Assembly (NCBI RefSeq): GCF_003206155.1
Contig: NZ_PZJV01000001.1
Location: 471,007 to 535,006 of the forward strand
Reading direction: 5' to 3'
Source of the DNA: Salinicola halophilus
Lineage (GTDB): Bacteria > Pseudomonadota > Gammaproteobacteria > Pseudomonadales > Halomonadaceae
Length of the DNA stretch: 64,000 nucleotides
Every line of letters begins with the position of its first letter. The first letter of the stretch is position 1. The notes beneath the pieces were generated by a model that saw only the letters and a list, made by a program, of their open reading frames with translations, was not told where the DNA came from and did no database searches. Position numbers and translations under genes: made by a program. This document shows, piece after piece, positions 25,078 through 33,877 of this stretch.

Positions 25078-26810
25078 CAGAACACCTCCTCGTCGTGAAA
25101 GACGTCGAGGGCGACTGTCTCACCCGGCCCGACGCTTCGTAGTCCGCCATGCTCGATGGCGACGACCCGATTCGCCATCGCCATGATCGCCGGGTGGTGC
25201 GTCGCCACGACAAGCGTACGCCCCGCCGCCACGAGTCGCTGCAGCCCGGCGATCACTTCACGCTCCGTCACCGGGTCGAGTGCCGCCGTGGGTTCGTCCA
25301 ACAGCAGCAGTGGCGCCGGTGACAGGAAGAGCCGCGCCAGCGCCAGACGCTGCCCTTCACCGCCGGAGAGACCGACACCCCGTTCGCCAAGCGGCGTCTC
25401 CAGCCCCTGCGCCGAGGCGTTCAGCCATTTGCCGAGCCCCGCCTGCTGAAGCGCCTCGCCAAGCTCGGCGTCATTGGCGTCGGGGGCGACCAGGCGCAGA
25501 TTGTCGGCGAGCGTGCCGTGAACGATCAGCGCGCGCTGATCCATCCACCCCACGCTCGGCGCTCGGCGGACGGCCAGTACGCCGGCAGCCGGGGCGATGA
25601 AACCGGCCATCAGCTGCAGCAGGCTCGACTTGCCGCTCCCCGAGGCACCGACCAGGGCAACCACTTCACCCCGTCTCACGCTGAGCGATAGCGGTCCGAG
25701 CAGTCGTTCCCGCCCTGCATGGGCGATCTCTACCCGCTCGCATCGCAGCACTTCGTCATCGGCGAGCCCCCGCGCGGACTCGCTCTCGGGCGTGAGCGCA
25801 TCGCCCTCGGCGAGCAGTGCCTGCAGCCCGTCGGCGGCACCGAGCGCCGAGGCGCGATCATGGTAGTGCTGGGAGAGCGTGCGCAGCGGCTGGAAGAACT
25901 CCGGTGCCAGCAGCAGGATGAACAGCCCGGTGAAGAGATCGAGCGATCCCGACGGCCCGTAGCCGATGTAACCGAGCAGACCGAGGCCGATGTAGATCGC
26001 GACCACGGCCACCGAGACGGCAGCAAAGAATTCGAGGACCGCCGAGGAGAGAAACGCTACCCGCAACGTCTTGAGGCTGCGCCGCCGGTAATCGTGAGCG
26101 ACCGCTTCCACCTCGGCGACGCTGCGCTCGCCGAGCCCGAAGAGCTTGAGCGTGGTGATGCCGCGCACCCGATCGAGAAAGTGTCCGGAGAGACGCGTCA
26201 CCGCCTGGAACTGCGCCTCGTTCAAACGCTGCGCGCCCATGCCGATCAGCGCCATGAAAAGCGGAATCAGCGGCGCGGCGACGAGCAGCCACACCCCCGC
26301 CAGCCAGTCGAGCCAGAACACCGCAGCGAGGTAGATCAGCGGAACCAGCAGCGAAAGCCACATCTGCGGAAGAAAACGCGCGTAGTAGCCCTCCAGCGAC
26401 TCCACCTGATCCACGACCTGACTCGCCAGCCCTGCACTGTGTCGCGAGGCGAGACGAACCGGGCCGAGCGCCGCCAGCGTTTCGAGCAGCCGTTGGCGAA
26501 CGTGCTGCTTCACCCGCAGACCGCACTCCTGACCGCAGCGCTCCTGCCCCGCCTGGGCGACTGCTCGCACAACGATGGCCACGACGATGATCCCGATACC
26601 ACTGACGGTCTGCTCGAGCGGCACGCCGTGAGTGATCAGGCGATCGACGGTCCAGGCGAGCGCTCCCATCTGGACGAGCGTTGCCAGGCCCACGATCACC
26701 CCGCAGCCAACCGCCCCGCGAAACCAACGCTCCACGCCCCGGGTCTGGCGGTTGAGCCACGCCCGCGAGGGATTCGCGGGGCGGCGACGCCGGGTGGCCT
26801 CAGCGCTCAA
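25077..26810 (-). CDS. cydD: Heterodimeric ABC exporter subunit CydD
   Basis: Partner of CydC in the thiol/heme exporter of the inner membrane. The 577-residue product has a transmembrane domain (about residues 25-335) and an ABC domain with Walker A GASGSGKSS, signature LSGGEGQRLALARLFL and Walker B PLLLLDEPTAALD. The start is a TTG at 26810 that overlaps the cydB stop (TTGA), preceded by GAGGG at proper distance, so coupling to cydB is likely. It lies directly after cydB, which ties it to oxidase maturation and separates it from generic lipid or drug exporters. Confidence 0.93.
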   Translation of the reverse strand: MSAEATRRRRPANPSRAWLNRQTRGVERWFRGAVGCGVIVGLATLVQMGALAWTVDRLITHGVPLEQTVSGIGIIVVAIVVRAVAQAGQERCGQECGLRVKQHVRQRLLETLAALGPVRLASRHSAGLASQVVDQVESLEGYYARFLPQMWLSLLVPLIYLAAVFWLDWLAGVWLLVAAPLIPLFMALIGMGAQRLNEAQFQAVTRLSGHFLDRVRGITTLKLFGLGERSVAEVEAVAHDYRRRSLKTLRVAFLSSAVLEFFAAVSVAVVAIYIGLGLLGYIGYGPSGSLDLFTGLFILLLAPEFFQPLRTLSQHYHDRASALGAADGLQALLAEGDALTPESESARGLADDEVLRCERVEIAHAGRERLLGPLSLSVRRGEVVALVGASGSGKSSLLQLMAGFIAPAAGVLAVRRAPSVGWMDQRALIVHGTLADNLRLVAPDANDAELGEALQQAGLGKWLNASAQGLETPLGERGVGLSGGEGQRLALARLFLSPAPLLLLDEPTAALDPVTEREVIAGLQRLVAAGRTLVVATHHPAIMAMANRVVAIEHGGLRSVGPGETVALDVFHDEEVF

Positions 26811-27808
26811 TGATAGCCCTCACCGACGCGGACCTTGCCCCGGAACACCCAGTAGGACCAGGCGGTATAGGCCAGCACGATAGGCAGCACGAAGAGCACG
26901 CCGATCAGCAGGAAGAACTGCGACTCCGGTGCGGAGGCGGCGTCCCAAAGGGTGTACTCCGGCGGCACCACATAGGGCCAGCGACTGACGATCAGCCCCA
27001 GGTAGGTGAAGAGGAAAAGCCCCAGCGTGAGCAGAAATGCCGATCCCTCGCGCCCGTGCCGATTGGCGAGAAAGATGCCGAGTGCGCAGAGCAGCGCGGC
27101 GAACGGCAGCAGCCAGATGACATCGAGGTTATCGAACCAGCGTGCCGACACGCCGGCATCGATCCACGGCGTCCAGAGGCTGACGATCGCAAAGACCGCC
27201 AGCACGCCGACCAGCAGCTTGGGCACCAGACCGCGCGCCCACTCCCTAACGTGGCCTTCAGATTTCAGCACCAGCCAGGTGGCGCCGAGCAGCATGTAAC
27301 CCACCACCAGCCCGAGCCCCGTGAGAATCGTGAAGGGTGTGAGCCAGTCGAAGGCACCGCCGGTATAGACGCCGTCTGCGGTTTCGAAGCCCTGGATATA
27401 GGCCCCGACCACGCACCCTTGAGCGAAGGCGGCGACGAAGGAGCCCCCGGCGAAAGCCCGGTTCCACCAGTGCCGGGTGCGTCGCGACTTGAAGCGAAAC
27501 TCGAATGCCACGCCGCGAAAGATCAGCCCGGCCAGCATCAGAAAGACGCCGATATAGAGCGCTGGCAACAGAATGGTGTAGACCAGCGGGAAGGCGGCGA
27601 CGAGCCCCGCGCCGCCAAGCACCAGCCAGGTCTCGTTGCCGTCCCAGACCGGGGCAATGGAGTTCATCATCACGTCGCGGGCGTCTTCGTCCGGCGCGAA
27701 GGGAAAGAGAATTCCCAGACCCAGGTCGAAGCCGTCCATCAGGACATACATGATCACCCCCACGGCGATGATGATGGCCCATATTAGAGAAAGATCGAAC
27801 ATTTCCAT
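26807..27808 (-). CDS. cydB: Cytochrome bd-type quinol oxidase subunit II
   Basis: Subunit II of the bd oxidase, an inner-membrane protein of about nine helices. The 333-residue product opens MEMFDLSLIWAIIIAVGVIM and has the diagnostic MDGFDLGLGILFPFAPDED with RDVMMNSIAPVWDGNETWLV soon after. Length is in the range of the cyanide-insensitive (CioB) branch, shorter than E. coli CydB. It starts 3 bp after cydA and overlaps cydD by 4 bp. Confidence 0.94.
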   Translation of the reverse strand: MEMFDLSLIWAIIIAVGVIMYVLMDGFDLGLGILFPFAPDEDARDVMMNSIAPVWDGNETWLVLGGAGLVAAFPLVYTILLPALYIGVFLMLAGLIFRGVAFEFRFKSRRTRHWWNRAFAGGSFVAAFAQGCVVGAYIQGFETADGVYTGGAFDWLTPFTILTGLGLVVGYMLLGATWLVLKSEGHVREWARGLVPKLLVGVLAVFAIVSLWTPWIDAGVSARWFDNLDVIWLLPFAALLCALGIFLANRHGREGSAFLLTLGLFLFTYLGLIVSRWPYVVPPEYTLWDAASAPESQFFLLIGVLFVLPIVLAYTAWSYWVFRGKVRVGEGYH

Positions 27809-27811
27809 GGC

Positions 27812-29224
27812 TCAGCTCCTGGACGACGAGAGGCTGCCGTCGAACGGCACGTGGGTGGCGGAGAAAGGACGCGCAGGACGATCGACGTCGACCATCTCCT
27901 CATCGGCATCGAGGGGTTCGAGGCCCTGACGTACCACCTTGAACAGGTAGTAGACGCCGGCATAGAAGATCACCGCGTAGACCGCGACGTAGCCGATCAG
28001 CGTCGCCAGTACCATGCCGCCGGTGAGGGACGGCGTGACGGCGTCGCCGTAGGGCATGATGCCGTAGACCAGCCAGGGCGAGCGGCCGATCTCGGTGACG
28101 AACCAACCCGCGGTGACGGCGAGGAACGGAGACAGGCTCATCGCCTGCAGGCCGTGCAGGAACCAGCGTGAGGTGTAGAGACGTCCGCCGCGGCGTAGCA
28201 AGAGGCCGATCACCGAGAAAGCGATCATCAGCATGCCGAGCGCCACCATCACGCGAAAACTGTAGAAGACCATCCACACCGGCGGCTGCTCGCTCTCCGG
28301 CACCCGATCCAGCCCCGGGACGATGCCGTCGGCAGCGTGGCGCAGCACCAGGCTCGCGCCATTGGGAATCCCGATCTCCATGCGGTTGGCCTGGAGATCG
28401 CGATCCGGGAGTGCGAAGAGAAGCAGCGGGACGTTCGGACCGGTTTCCCAGTTGCCTTCCATCGCCGCCAGCTTCGCCGGCTGATGCTCCAGCGTGTTCA
28501 GCCCGTGCTCGTCGCCGATCCACGCCTGCAGCGGGGTGAGAATCAACAGCAGCCACATCGTCATCGACAGCGCACGCTTGTGGACCTCGACGTCGCGACC
28601 GCGCAATAGAAACCAGGCGCTGACACCGCAGACGACGAAGCCGCCGGTCAGAAACGCCGCCATCGCCATGTGCATGAAGCGATACGGGAAGGATGCGGTG
28701 AACATAGCGTCGCTCCAGGAGACGACGTGCACCACCCCATCACGAATCTCGACCCCGGCTGGCGTCTGCATCCAGCTATTGGTCACCAGAATCCAGAACG
28801 CCGACACGAACGTCCCCAACGCCACCATGAGTGCGGCGAAGAAGTGCACCGACGGCGAGACGCGGTGGCGGCCGAAGAGCAGCACGCCGAGAAAGCCCGC
28901 TTCGAGAAAGAACGCCGTGATGACCTCGTAGCTGAGCATCGGTCCGACGAAGTTCGCCGCGAACTGGACGAAGTTGCTCCAGTTGGTGCCGAACTGAAAC
29001 GCCATGACGATACCCGAGACCACTCCCATGCCGAATACTACGGCGAAGATCTTGGTCCAGAAGTAACCCAGGCGATCCCAGACGTTGTTGCCGGTCGCCA
29101 CGAAGAGGCCCTGCAACAACGCGATATACGACGCGAGTCCTATCGTGAATACCGGAAATATCGCATGGAAAGTCACCACGAAAGCGAACTGCAATCGTGA
29201 CAGGAGAATCGGATCTAACGCCAT
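27812..29224 (-). CDS. cydA: Cytochrome bd-type quinol oxidase subunit I (short Q-loop, CioA-like)
   Basis: Subunit I binds all three hemes and quinol and reduces oxygen to water. By alignment to E. coli numbering the heme ligands are His20, His185 and Met326, with the conserved Glu100 and Glu108 of the proton path and Lys251/Glu256 of the quinol loop. The 470-residue length and the short loop between about residues 240 and 318 place it with the short-Q-loop (cyanide-insensitive, CioA) type, not the 522-residue E. coli type. No cydX-like mini-gene is seen after cydB, which agrees. First gene of cydA-cydB-cydD-cydC; I see no clear FNR site upstream. Confidence 0.94.
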   Translation of the reverse strand: MALDPILLSRLQFAFVVTFHAIFPVFTIGLASYIALLQGLFVATGNNVWDRLGYFWTKIFAVVFGMGVVSGIVMAFQFGTNWSNFVQFAANFVGPMLSYEVITAFFLEAGFLGVLLFGRHRVSPSVHFFAALMVALGTFVSAFWILVTNSWMQTPAGVEIRDGVVHVVSWSDAMFTASFPYRFMHMAMAAFLTGGFVVCGVSAWFLLRGRDVEVHKRALSMTMWLLLILTPLQAWIGDEHGLNTLEHQPAKLAAMEGNWETGPNVPLLLFALPDRDLQANRMEIGIPNGASLVLRHAADGIVPGLDRVPESEQPPVWMVFYSFRVMVALGMLMIAFSVIGLLLRRGGRLYTSRWFLHGLQAMSLSPFLAVTAGWFVTEIGRSPWLVYGIMPYGDAVTPSLTGGMVLATLIGYVAVYAVIFYAGVYYLFKVVRQGLEPLDADEEMVDVDRPARPFSATHVPFDGSLSSSRS

Positions 29225-29703
29225 GGCTGGCTCCTCGAATGCGACTTGCCGCCCCCGGATCTAGCCCCCGTCCGTTCGACGACGCCTCGGTGAAATCCCG
29301 GCCGTCGAGCACGCGCTGCGACGACGAAAAGCCCTCTATTGCTGGCTCTCATAGCGAGATGGCCGTTGCAGCCATCCCACCTCGATCATCATAAGCAGCG
29401 CCTGAAGGCCGGCTCTAGTGCCCAAATGTCGCAGGGGGATGCGAGGGCGGCAGGAGTGTCGCAGTCGATGAATTGATCGGTAATATTCGACGGTATCCCG
29501 GCCCAATGAATTCAAGCGTTTCGGCGTATCAGGGCCATTAAAGCTAAGAAGAATGAGAGATTTTAGTGCGGTTGCCCTGCGACAAAATGCCGGTTTTCCG
29601 CCGCGTTTTTCGTCTGCCGTGTACTTGCACGATACGCTGCCGCCTCCCTGGCAATACCGCTTTGGTCAACTGTCAGCGAACGAGGAAGTCGCGTAAGCTA
29701 ATA
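29225..29703. other. Divergent cydA/MFS intergenic region
   Basis: No convincing gene lies here. The region must hold the promoters of cydABDC (leftward) and of the MFS gene (rightward). AT-rich patches occur near 29475-29565. A TTGAT half-site at 29472 lacks its ATCAA partner, so I do not call an FNR site. Confidence 0.4.
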
Positions 29704-31089
29704 ATGACTAGCCCGCTATCGTTCACGCCGGTTCGCCATCCCATCAATGTCGCCGCACCCTCTGGCCTTTCATGGACGCGTCGGCACGCAACTCGGCATC
29801 TGCCATTGGGCATTCACCCGTGCGTTCATCTCTTCGAGGAGACCCCGATCCGCCCTCGCCGCCCTTCTCGCTCGCTGGCAGCGCAGCGCTATGACGATGC
29901 GCCTGAGACGCCTGCGCTGTGGATGCTGGTCCTGATCACGCTGGCCGGTACGCTCGCCATGCATATCTTCGTGCCAGCGCTTCCCGTCGCGGGTGAGGCA
30001 CTCATGGCCGACAGCGGGATCATGCAGCTCACCATCAGTCTTTACATTCTCGGTCTCGCGATCGGCCAGCTATTCTACGGCCCGCTTTCCGACGCACTCG
30101 GCCGGCGACCGGCACTCATGCTGGGCATGGTGATCTACACCGCGGCGGGGCTCGTCGCCTGGCAGGCGCAAACCGTCGAGACGCTAATCGCCGCGCGTTT
30201 TTTCCAGGCCTTTGGCGGCTGCGCCGGTCTTGCACTGGGGCGGGCGATGATTCGCGATACCGCCGCCCCGGACCGCGCCGTGCAGACGTTGTCGGTACTC
30301 AACCTGGTGGTGGCGATTGGCCCGGCGCTGGCGCCGCTGGTGGGGACGGTGCTGGCCGACGTGCTGGGGTGGCGCTCGATTCTACTGGCGCTCTGTGTGA
30401 TGGGGCTGGGAAACCTGCTGTTCGTCTGGCGCTGGCTGCCGGAGACTGCACGACCGAGCGGGCGAATCGATACCCACGTGCTCGCCATCGAGTACCGCAC
30501 GCTACTCCGTTCGCCGGCCTTCATCGGCTATGCCGTCGGCGGGGGCTGCGTCACGACGGCGATGTTCGCCTTCGTCGCCTCGGCGCCCTTCATCTTCGAG
30601 CAGCTCGACGCGCCCACCAATCACGTCGCCTTCTACCTGTCGCTGCTGATTCTGAGCATCTCGCTGGGCAATCTGGTCACCAACCGTACGATTCAGCGCG
30701 TGGGGATGGTCAGACTGATGCTGACGGCGAGCTGGCTGAGCCTGGTCGGCTCGTGTGCGATGGTCGTCATCGTGCTGGCGGGCTGGGCCTCCCCGGTGAC
30801 GCTCGAAGCGGCGATGCTGCTGTTCACCTTTGGGGTCGGCATGACCGGCCCCACGGCGCTGACGCTGGCGGTCGGCGTCAATCCGCGCGTGATCGGATCG
30901 GCCGCGGGGCTTTACGGTTTCTCCCAGATGGCGATCGGCGCACTGTGTACGACCCTGGCCGGCCTCGGCACGAATCCGGCGCTAGCGGCGGCGAGCGTGC
31001 TGCTCGTCGCCGCCCTCATCGGCCAGCTGGCGCTGAGAACCGGGTTACGCTTCGACGCCAACGCCCGCGGCAGTGCCGCAGGCCGCTAG
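29704..31089 (+). CDS. MFS drug/small-molecule exporter, Bcr/CflA family
   Basis: A 12-helix major facilitator exporter of the inner membrane. Family marks are LAGTLAMHIFVPALPVAGEA in helix 1, then LGLAIGQLFYGPLSDALGRR (the loop 2-3 motif A) and ARFFQAFGGCAGLALGRAM. The frame is open from 29566; I use the ATG at 29704 (461 residues), but the roughly 80 residues before helix 1 are Arg/Pro-rich and poorly protein-like, so the true start may be nearer 29930. The substrate is unknown; relatives export bicyclomycin, chloramphenicol or dipeptides. The stop codon lies inside the first unit of a 23-bp tandem repeat. Confidence 0.85.
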   Translation: MTSPLSFTPVRHPINVAAPSGLSWTRRHATRHLPLGIHPCVHLFEETPIRPRRPSRSLAAQRYDDAPETPALWMLVLITLAGTLAMHIFVPALPVAGEALMADSGIMQLTISLYILGLAIGQLFYGPLSDALGRRPALMLGMVIYTAAGLVAWQAQTVETLIAARFFQAFGGCAGLALGRAMIRDTAAPDRAVQTLSVLNLVVAIGPALAPLVGTVLADVLGWRSILLALCVMGLGNLLFVWRWLPETARPSGRIDTHVLAIEYRTLLRSPAFIGYAVGGGCVTTAMFAFVASAPFIFEQLDAPTNHVAFYLSLLILSISLGNLVTNRTIQRVGMVRLMLTASWLSLVGSCAMVVIVLAGWASPVTLEAAMLLFTFGVGMTGPTALTLAVGVNPRVIGSAAGLYGFSQMAIGALCTTLAGLGTNPALAAASVLLVAALIGQLALRTGLRFDANARGSAAGR

Positions 31090-31171
31090 GCAACGACGAC
31101 GCGAGACGCTAGGCAACGACGACGCGGGACGCTAGGCAACGACGACGCGGGACGCTAGGCAACGACGACGC
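31084..31171. repeat. 23-bp minisatellite between two convergent genes
   Basis: Three full 23-bp units (31084-31106, 31107-31129, 31130-31152) plus a 19-bp partial unit to 31171, with core CGCTAGGCAACGACGACGCG. The second and third are identical and the first differs at one base. The first unit contains the TAG of the MFS gene (plus strand) and the last contains the TAG and final codons of the antiporter gene (minus strand). Confidence 0.95.
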
Positions 31172-32147
31172 TGCTGACCAGCCAAGCGGTATAGCCGATG
31201 AAGCTCGCCAGCAGCACGCCGCCCTCGATACGGTTGATCCGTCCGGCGCCTTTGACCCCGATTCCGAATACCAGCAGCGCCAGTGTCAGTGCCGCCATGA
31301 CAGGCCAGTCCCGCGCCAGTACGGCCGGGTCGACATCGATGGGATGGATGACGCCCGCCAGCCCCACCACCGCCAGCGTGTTGAAAAGGTTGGAGCCGAC
31401 GACGTTACCCAGCACCAGATCGTGCTCGTTCTTGCGCACTGCCGAGATCGACGAGGCGAGTTCCGGCAGCGAGGTACCGATGGCGACCACGGTCAAGCCA
31501 ATCACCAGATCACTCACGCCCAGCGACTCGGCGATCCACACGGCCCCCCATACCAGTAGCCGCGAACTGACGATCAGCATCACCAGACCGATCACGGTCC
31601 AGACGATACCGCGCGTCAGCGACATCGTCTCTTCGCCCGTCCGCTGTCCGACGTCGGCGGCCAACGCATCGTGATTCCTGCCCGCGCGATCCCCGCTCTG
31701 GCGTCGGGACAAGACGATACTCATCGCGAGCACGAGGGCGAGGACACCGAGCATCAGGAGCGCATCGAGACGCGAGACCGCGCCGTCATACAGTACCCAC
31801 AGCGAGAGCAGTGTGACGCCTGCCAGAATGGGCAGCTCGCGCCGAACCACCTGTGAGTGCACGGCTAGCGGACTCATCAACGCCACGAGCCCGACGATCA
31901 GGGCGATGTTGGTGATGTTCGAACCGTAGGCGTTGCCGAGCGCCAATCCCGGATTGCCTTGACCCGCGGCGAGCGCCGACACCATCAGTTCCGGCGCCGA
32001 CGTGCCAAAGCCGATGACCAGCATGCCGATCAGTAACGGAGAGAGCCCGAGACGGGTCGCAGTGGCCGCCGCGCCGTCGACGAATCGGTCGGCACTCCAG
32101 ACCAGTACGATGAGTCCGACCAGAATGGCCGTGATTGCCATGAGCAC
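31155..32147 (-). CDS. Calcium/sodium antiporter, YrbG-type CaCA family
   Basis: A membrane antiporter exchanging Ca2+ (or Na+) for Na+/H+. The 330-residue product has two homologous halves with the alpha-repeat signatures GFGTSAPELMVSALAAGQGN (then LALGNAYGSNITNI) and AIGTSLPELASSISAVRKNE (then LVLGNVVGSNLFN), which hold the ion-binding Glu residues. I take a GTG at 32147, with AAGGAG 8 bases ahead, as start; the ATG two codons later is too far from the site. The frame stays open to 32327 without protein-like sequence. It is convergent with the MFS gene. Confidence 0.9.
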   Translation of the reverse strand: MLMAITAILVGLIVLVWSADRFVDGAAATATRLGLSPLLIGMLVIGFGTSAPELMVSALAAGQGNPGLALGNAYGSNITNIALIVGLVALMSPLAVHSQVVRRELPILAGVTLLSLWVLYDGAVSRLDALLMLGVLALVLAMSIVLSRRQSGDRAGRNHDALAADVGQRTGEETMSLTRGIVWTVIGLVMLIVSSRLLVWGAVWIAESLGVSDLVIGLTVVAIGTSLPELASSISAVRKNEHDLVLGNVVGSNLFNTLAVVGLAGVIHPIDVDPAVLARDWPVMAALTLALLVFGIGVKGAGRINRIEGGVLLASFIGYTAWLVSSVVVA

Positions 32148-32437
32148 GCTGACGTCTCCTTGTCGATGAAACAGAGTTAGGTGCGGGTTCCCGCGGGCAA
32201 AAGCGCCAATCCCGTCGGGCGTTGTGATCGCGCCCATGGGGCCCTCGGCGCACTTCGAGCATAGTGCCTCGAACCCGGCCAGCACTGTAGTGACGTTTCC
32301 CCGCTGGGTCCGATGGCAACCGATCATGACGATCGGCCACGCGGGCGCATCCGCTGAGGCGGTCTCGGCGTAATCCGCGCATCGGGTAAAGGCCAGGAAC
32401 CGCGTCCGACACCCGCCGAGTCGTCTGCGCGGGAAAC

Positions 32438-33877
32438 ATGCAAGAGTGTATGGGCTCAGCTACCATGGCGCTCTGGAAGTCCTGCTTTTTCAAGGAAGCT
32501 CGCTTGCCCCCATCCGCTGACAGTACGACCGATCGAGTGCCCTCTTCGGCCGACGGTACCATTCCCCGCACGCGGCGAAGACTGCGCGCCTGCCAGGAGT
32601 GTGACCTGCTGGTGGCACTGCCGCCGCTGCGCCCGCACGAGTGCGCGAAGTGTCCGCGCTGCGAGCACACGTTGAGCTATCGGCACTACCGACCGGCGGA
32701 GCGTAGCCTGGCACTGGCGATCACGGCGCTCATGGCGCTGGCGGCGTCGGTGAGCTTCCCGTTCATCCGCTTCGAGGCGCGCGGGATCAGCAACTCGATA
32801 CAGCTGACCGACACCGCCAGCAGCATGATCAATTTCCAGGAGCCGTTCGTGGGTATCCTGGTACTGCTGACGATCGTGGTCCTGCCGATCTTCTTTCTGT
32901 GTGCGGTCATCTGGCTGCAGATCGGCCTGCTACGCCGCGCACCGCTTCCGCGCAGCCGCCAGATCGCCCGGGCACTTTCGCACCTCGCCCCCTGGATGAT
33001 GGCGGACGTCTTCGTCATCGGCGCGCTGGTGAGCCTGATCAAGATCGCCGGGATGGCCTCGGTGGAGCTTGGTTTCTCGTTCTGGTCGTTTTGCGCGTTC
33101 GCGCTCCTGCTGCTCTGGACGACCCGTTCGCTGGATACCGATTGGATGTGGTTCTCGCTGGAGAGCGAGCCGCTGGCGCCGGAAGGGTGTGAAACCGGCC
33201 GTCCGGCGGCGGAACAGGGTGTCACGGGCTGCCCGACCTGCGGACTGGTCAATCGACTCAGTCATTTCGGCCGCGGGCGCTGTCAGCGTTGCCGCGAACC
33301 GCTACGCTTTCGCGCCCCGCACAGCGTGCAGCGAACCTGGGCGCTCCTGGCGGCAGCCGTCATTTTCTACATCCCCGCGAACGTCTATCCCATCATGAAC
33401 ACCGCGTCCTTGGGCGATGAATCGGCGTCCACCATCGTCGGCGGGGTTCTGATCTTCTTGAGCCACGGTGACTGGCCGATCGCCCTGATCATCTTCACCG
33501 CCAGCGTGGTCGTGCCGATTGGCAAGATGATCTCGCTGAGCTGGCTTTGCATCGTGGTCAAACGTCGCGAGGCGACGGACCGACGCGACAAGCGGCTCAA
33601 GCTCTATCGCATCACCGAGCTCATCGGCCGCTGGTCGATGATCGACGTGTTCGTGGTGGCGATTCTGGTCGCGCTGGTCCACGCCGGTTCGCTGCTGTCC
33701 ATCACCCCGGGCCCCGGCGCGCTCGCGTTCGCCGCCGTCGTGATCATCACCATGCTGGCAGCCAACAGTTTCGACGCCCGATTGATCTGGGACACCCGCG
33801 ACATGCAGCCGAAGATGCCCGTTGCGCTCAAGCGCCACTCGCCCTACTCCCCCGTCAAGGAATCCGAGGATGTCTGA
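32438..33877 (+). CDS. pqiA: Paraquat-inducible integral membrane protein PqiA
   Basis: PqiA is the inner-membrane partner of the PqiB lipid-transport tunnel. The 479-residue product has two homologous halves, each with a four-Cys zinc ribbon (CQECDLLVALPPL..CAKCPRC near residue 51 and CPTCGLVNRLSHF..CQRC near residue 265) followed by a four-helix PqiA domain. Several in-frame Met codons (32438, 32450, 32465) precede the first ribbon and none has a strong ribosome site, so the start is uncertain by a few codons. It overlaps pqiB by 8 bp. The 290 bp before it form the divergent promoter region with the antiporter gene. Confidence 0.92.
   Translation: MQECMGSATMALWKSCFFKEARLPPSADSTTDRVPSSADGTIPRTRRRLRACQECDLLVALPPLRPHECAKCPRCEHTLSYRHYRPAERSLALAITALMALAASVSFPFIRFEARGISNSIQLTDTASSMINFQEPFVGILVLLTIVVLPIFFLCAVIWLQIGLLRRAPLPRSRQIARALSHLAPWMMADVFVIGALVSLIKIAGMASVELGFSFWSFCAFALLLLWTTRSLDTDWMWFSLESEPLAPEGCETGRPAAEQGVTGCPTCGLVNRLSHFGRGRCQRCREPLRFRAPHSVQRTWALLAAAVIFYIPANVYPIMNTASLGDESASTIVGGVLIFLSHGDWPIALIIFTASVVVPIGKMISLSWLCIVVKRREATDRRDKRLKLYRITELIGRWSMIDVFVVAILVALVHAGSLLSITPGPGALAFAAVVIITMLAANSFDARLIWDTRDMQPKMPVALKRHSPYSPVKESEDV

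Noticed and set aside
26810-26900. cydX-like mini-gene after cydB
   Set aside because: cydD overlaps the cydB stop by 4 bp, leaving no room, and no short hydrophobic frame is seen.
29472-29490. FNR/Anr box in the cydA upstream region
   Set aside because: Only the TTGAT half is present; the ATCAA half is missing.
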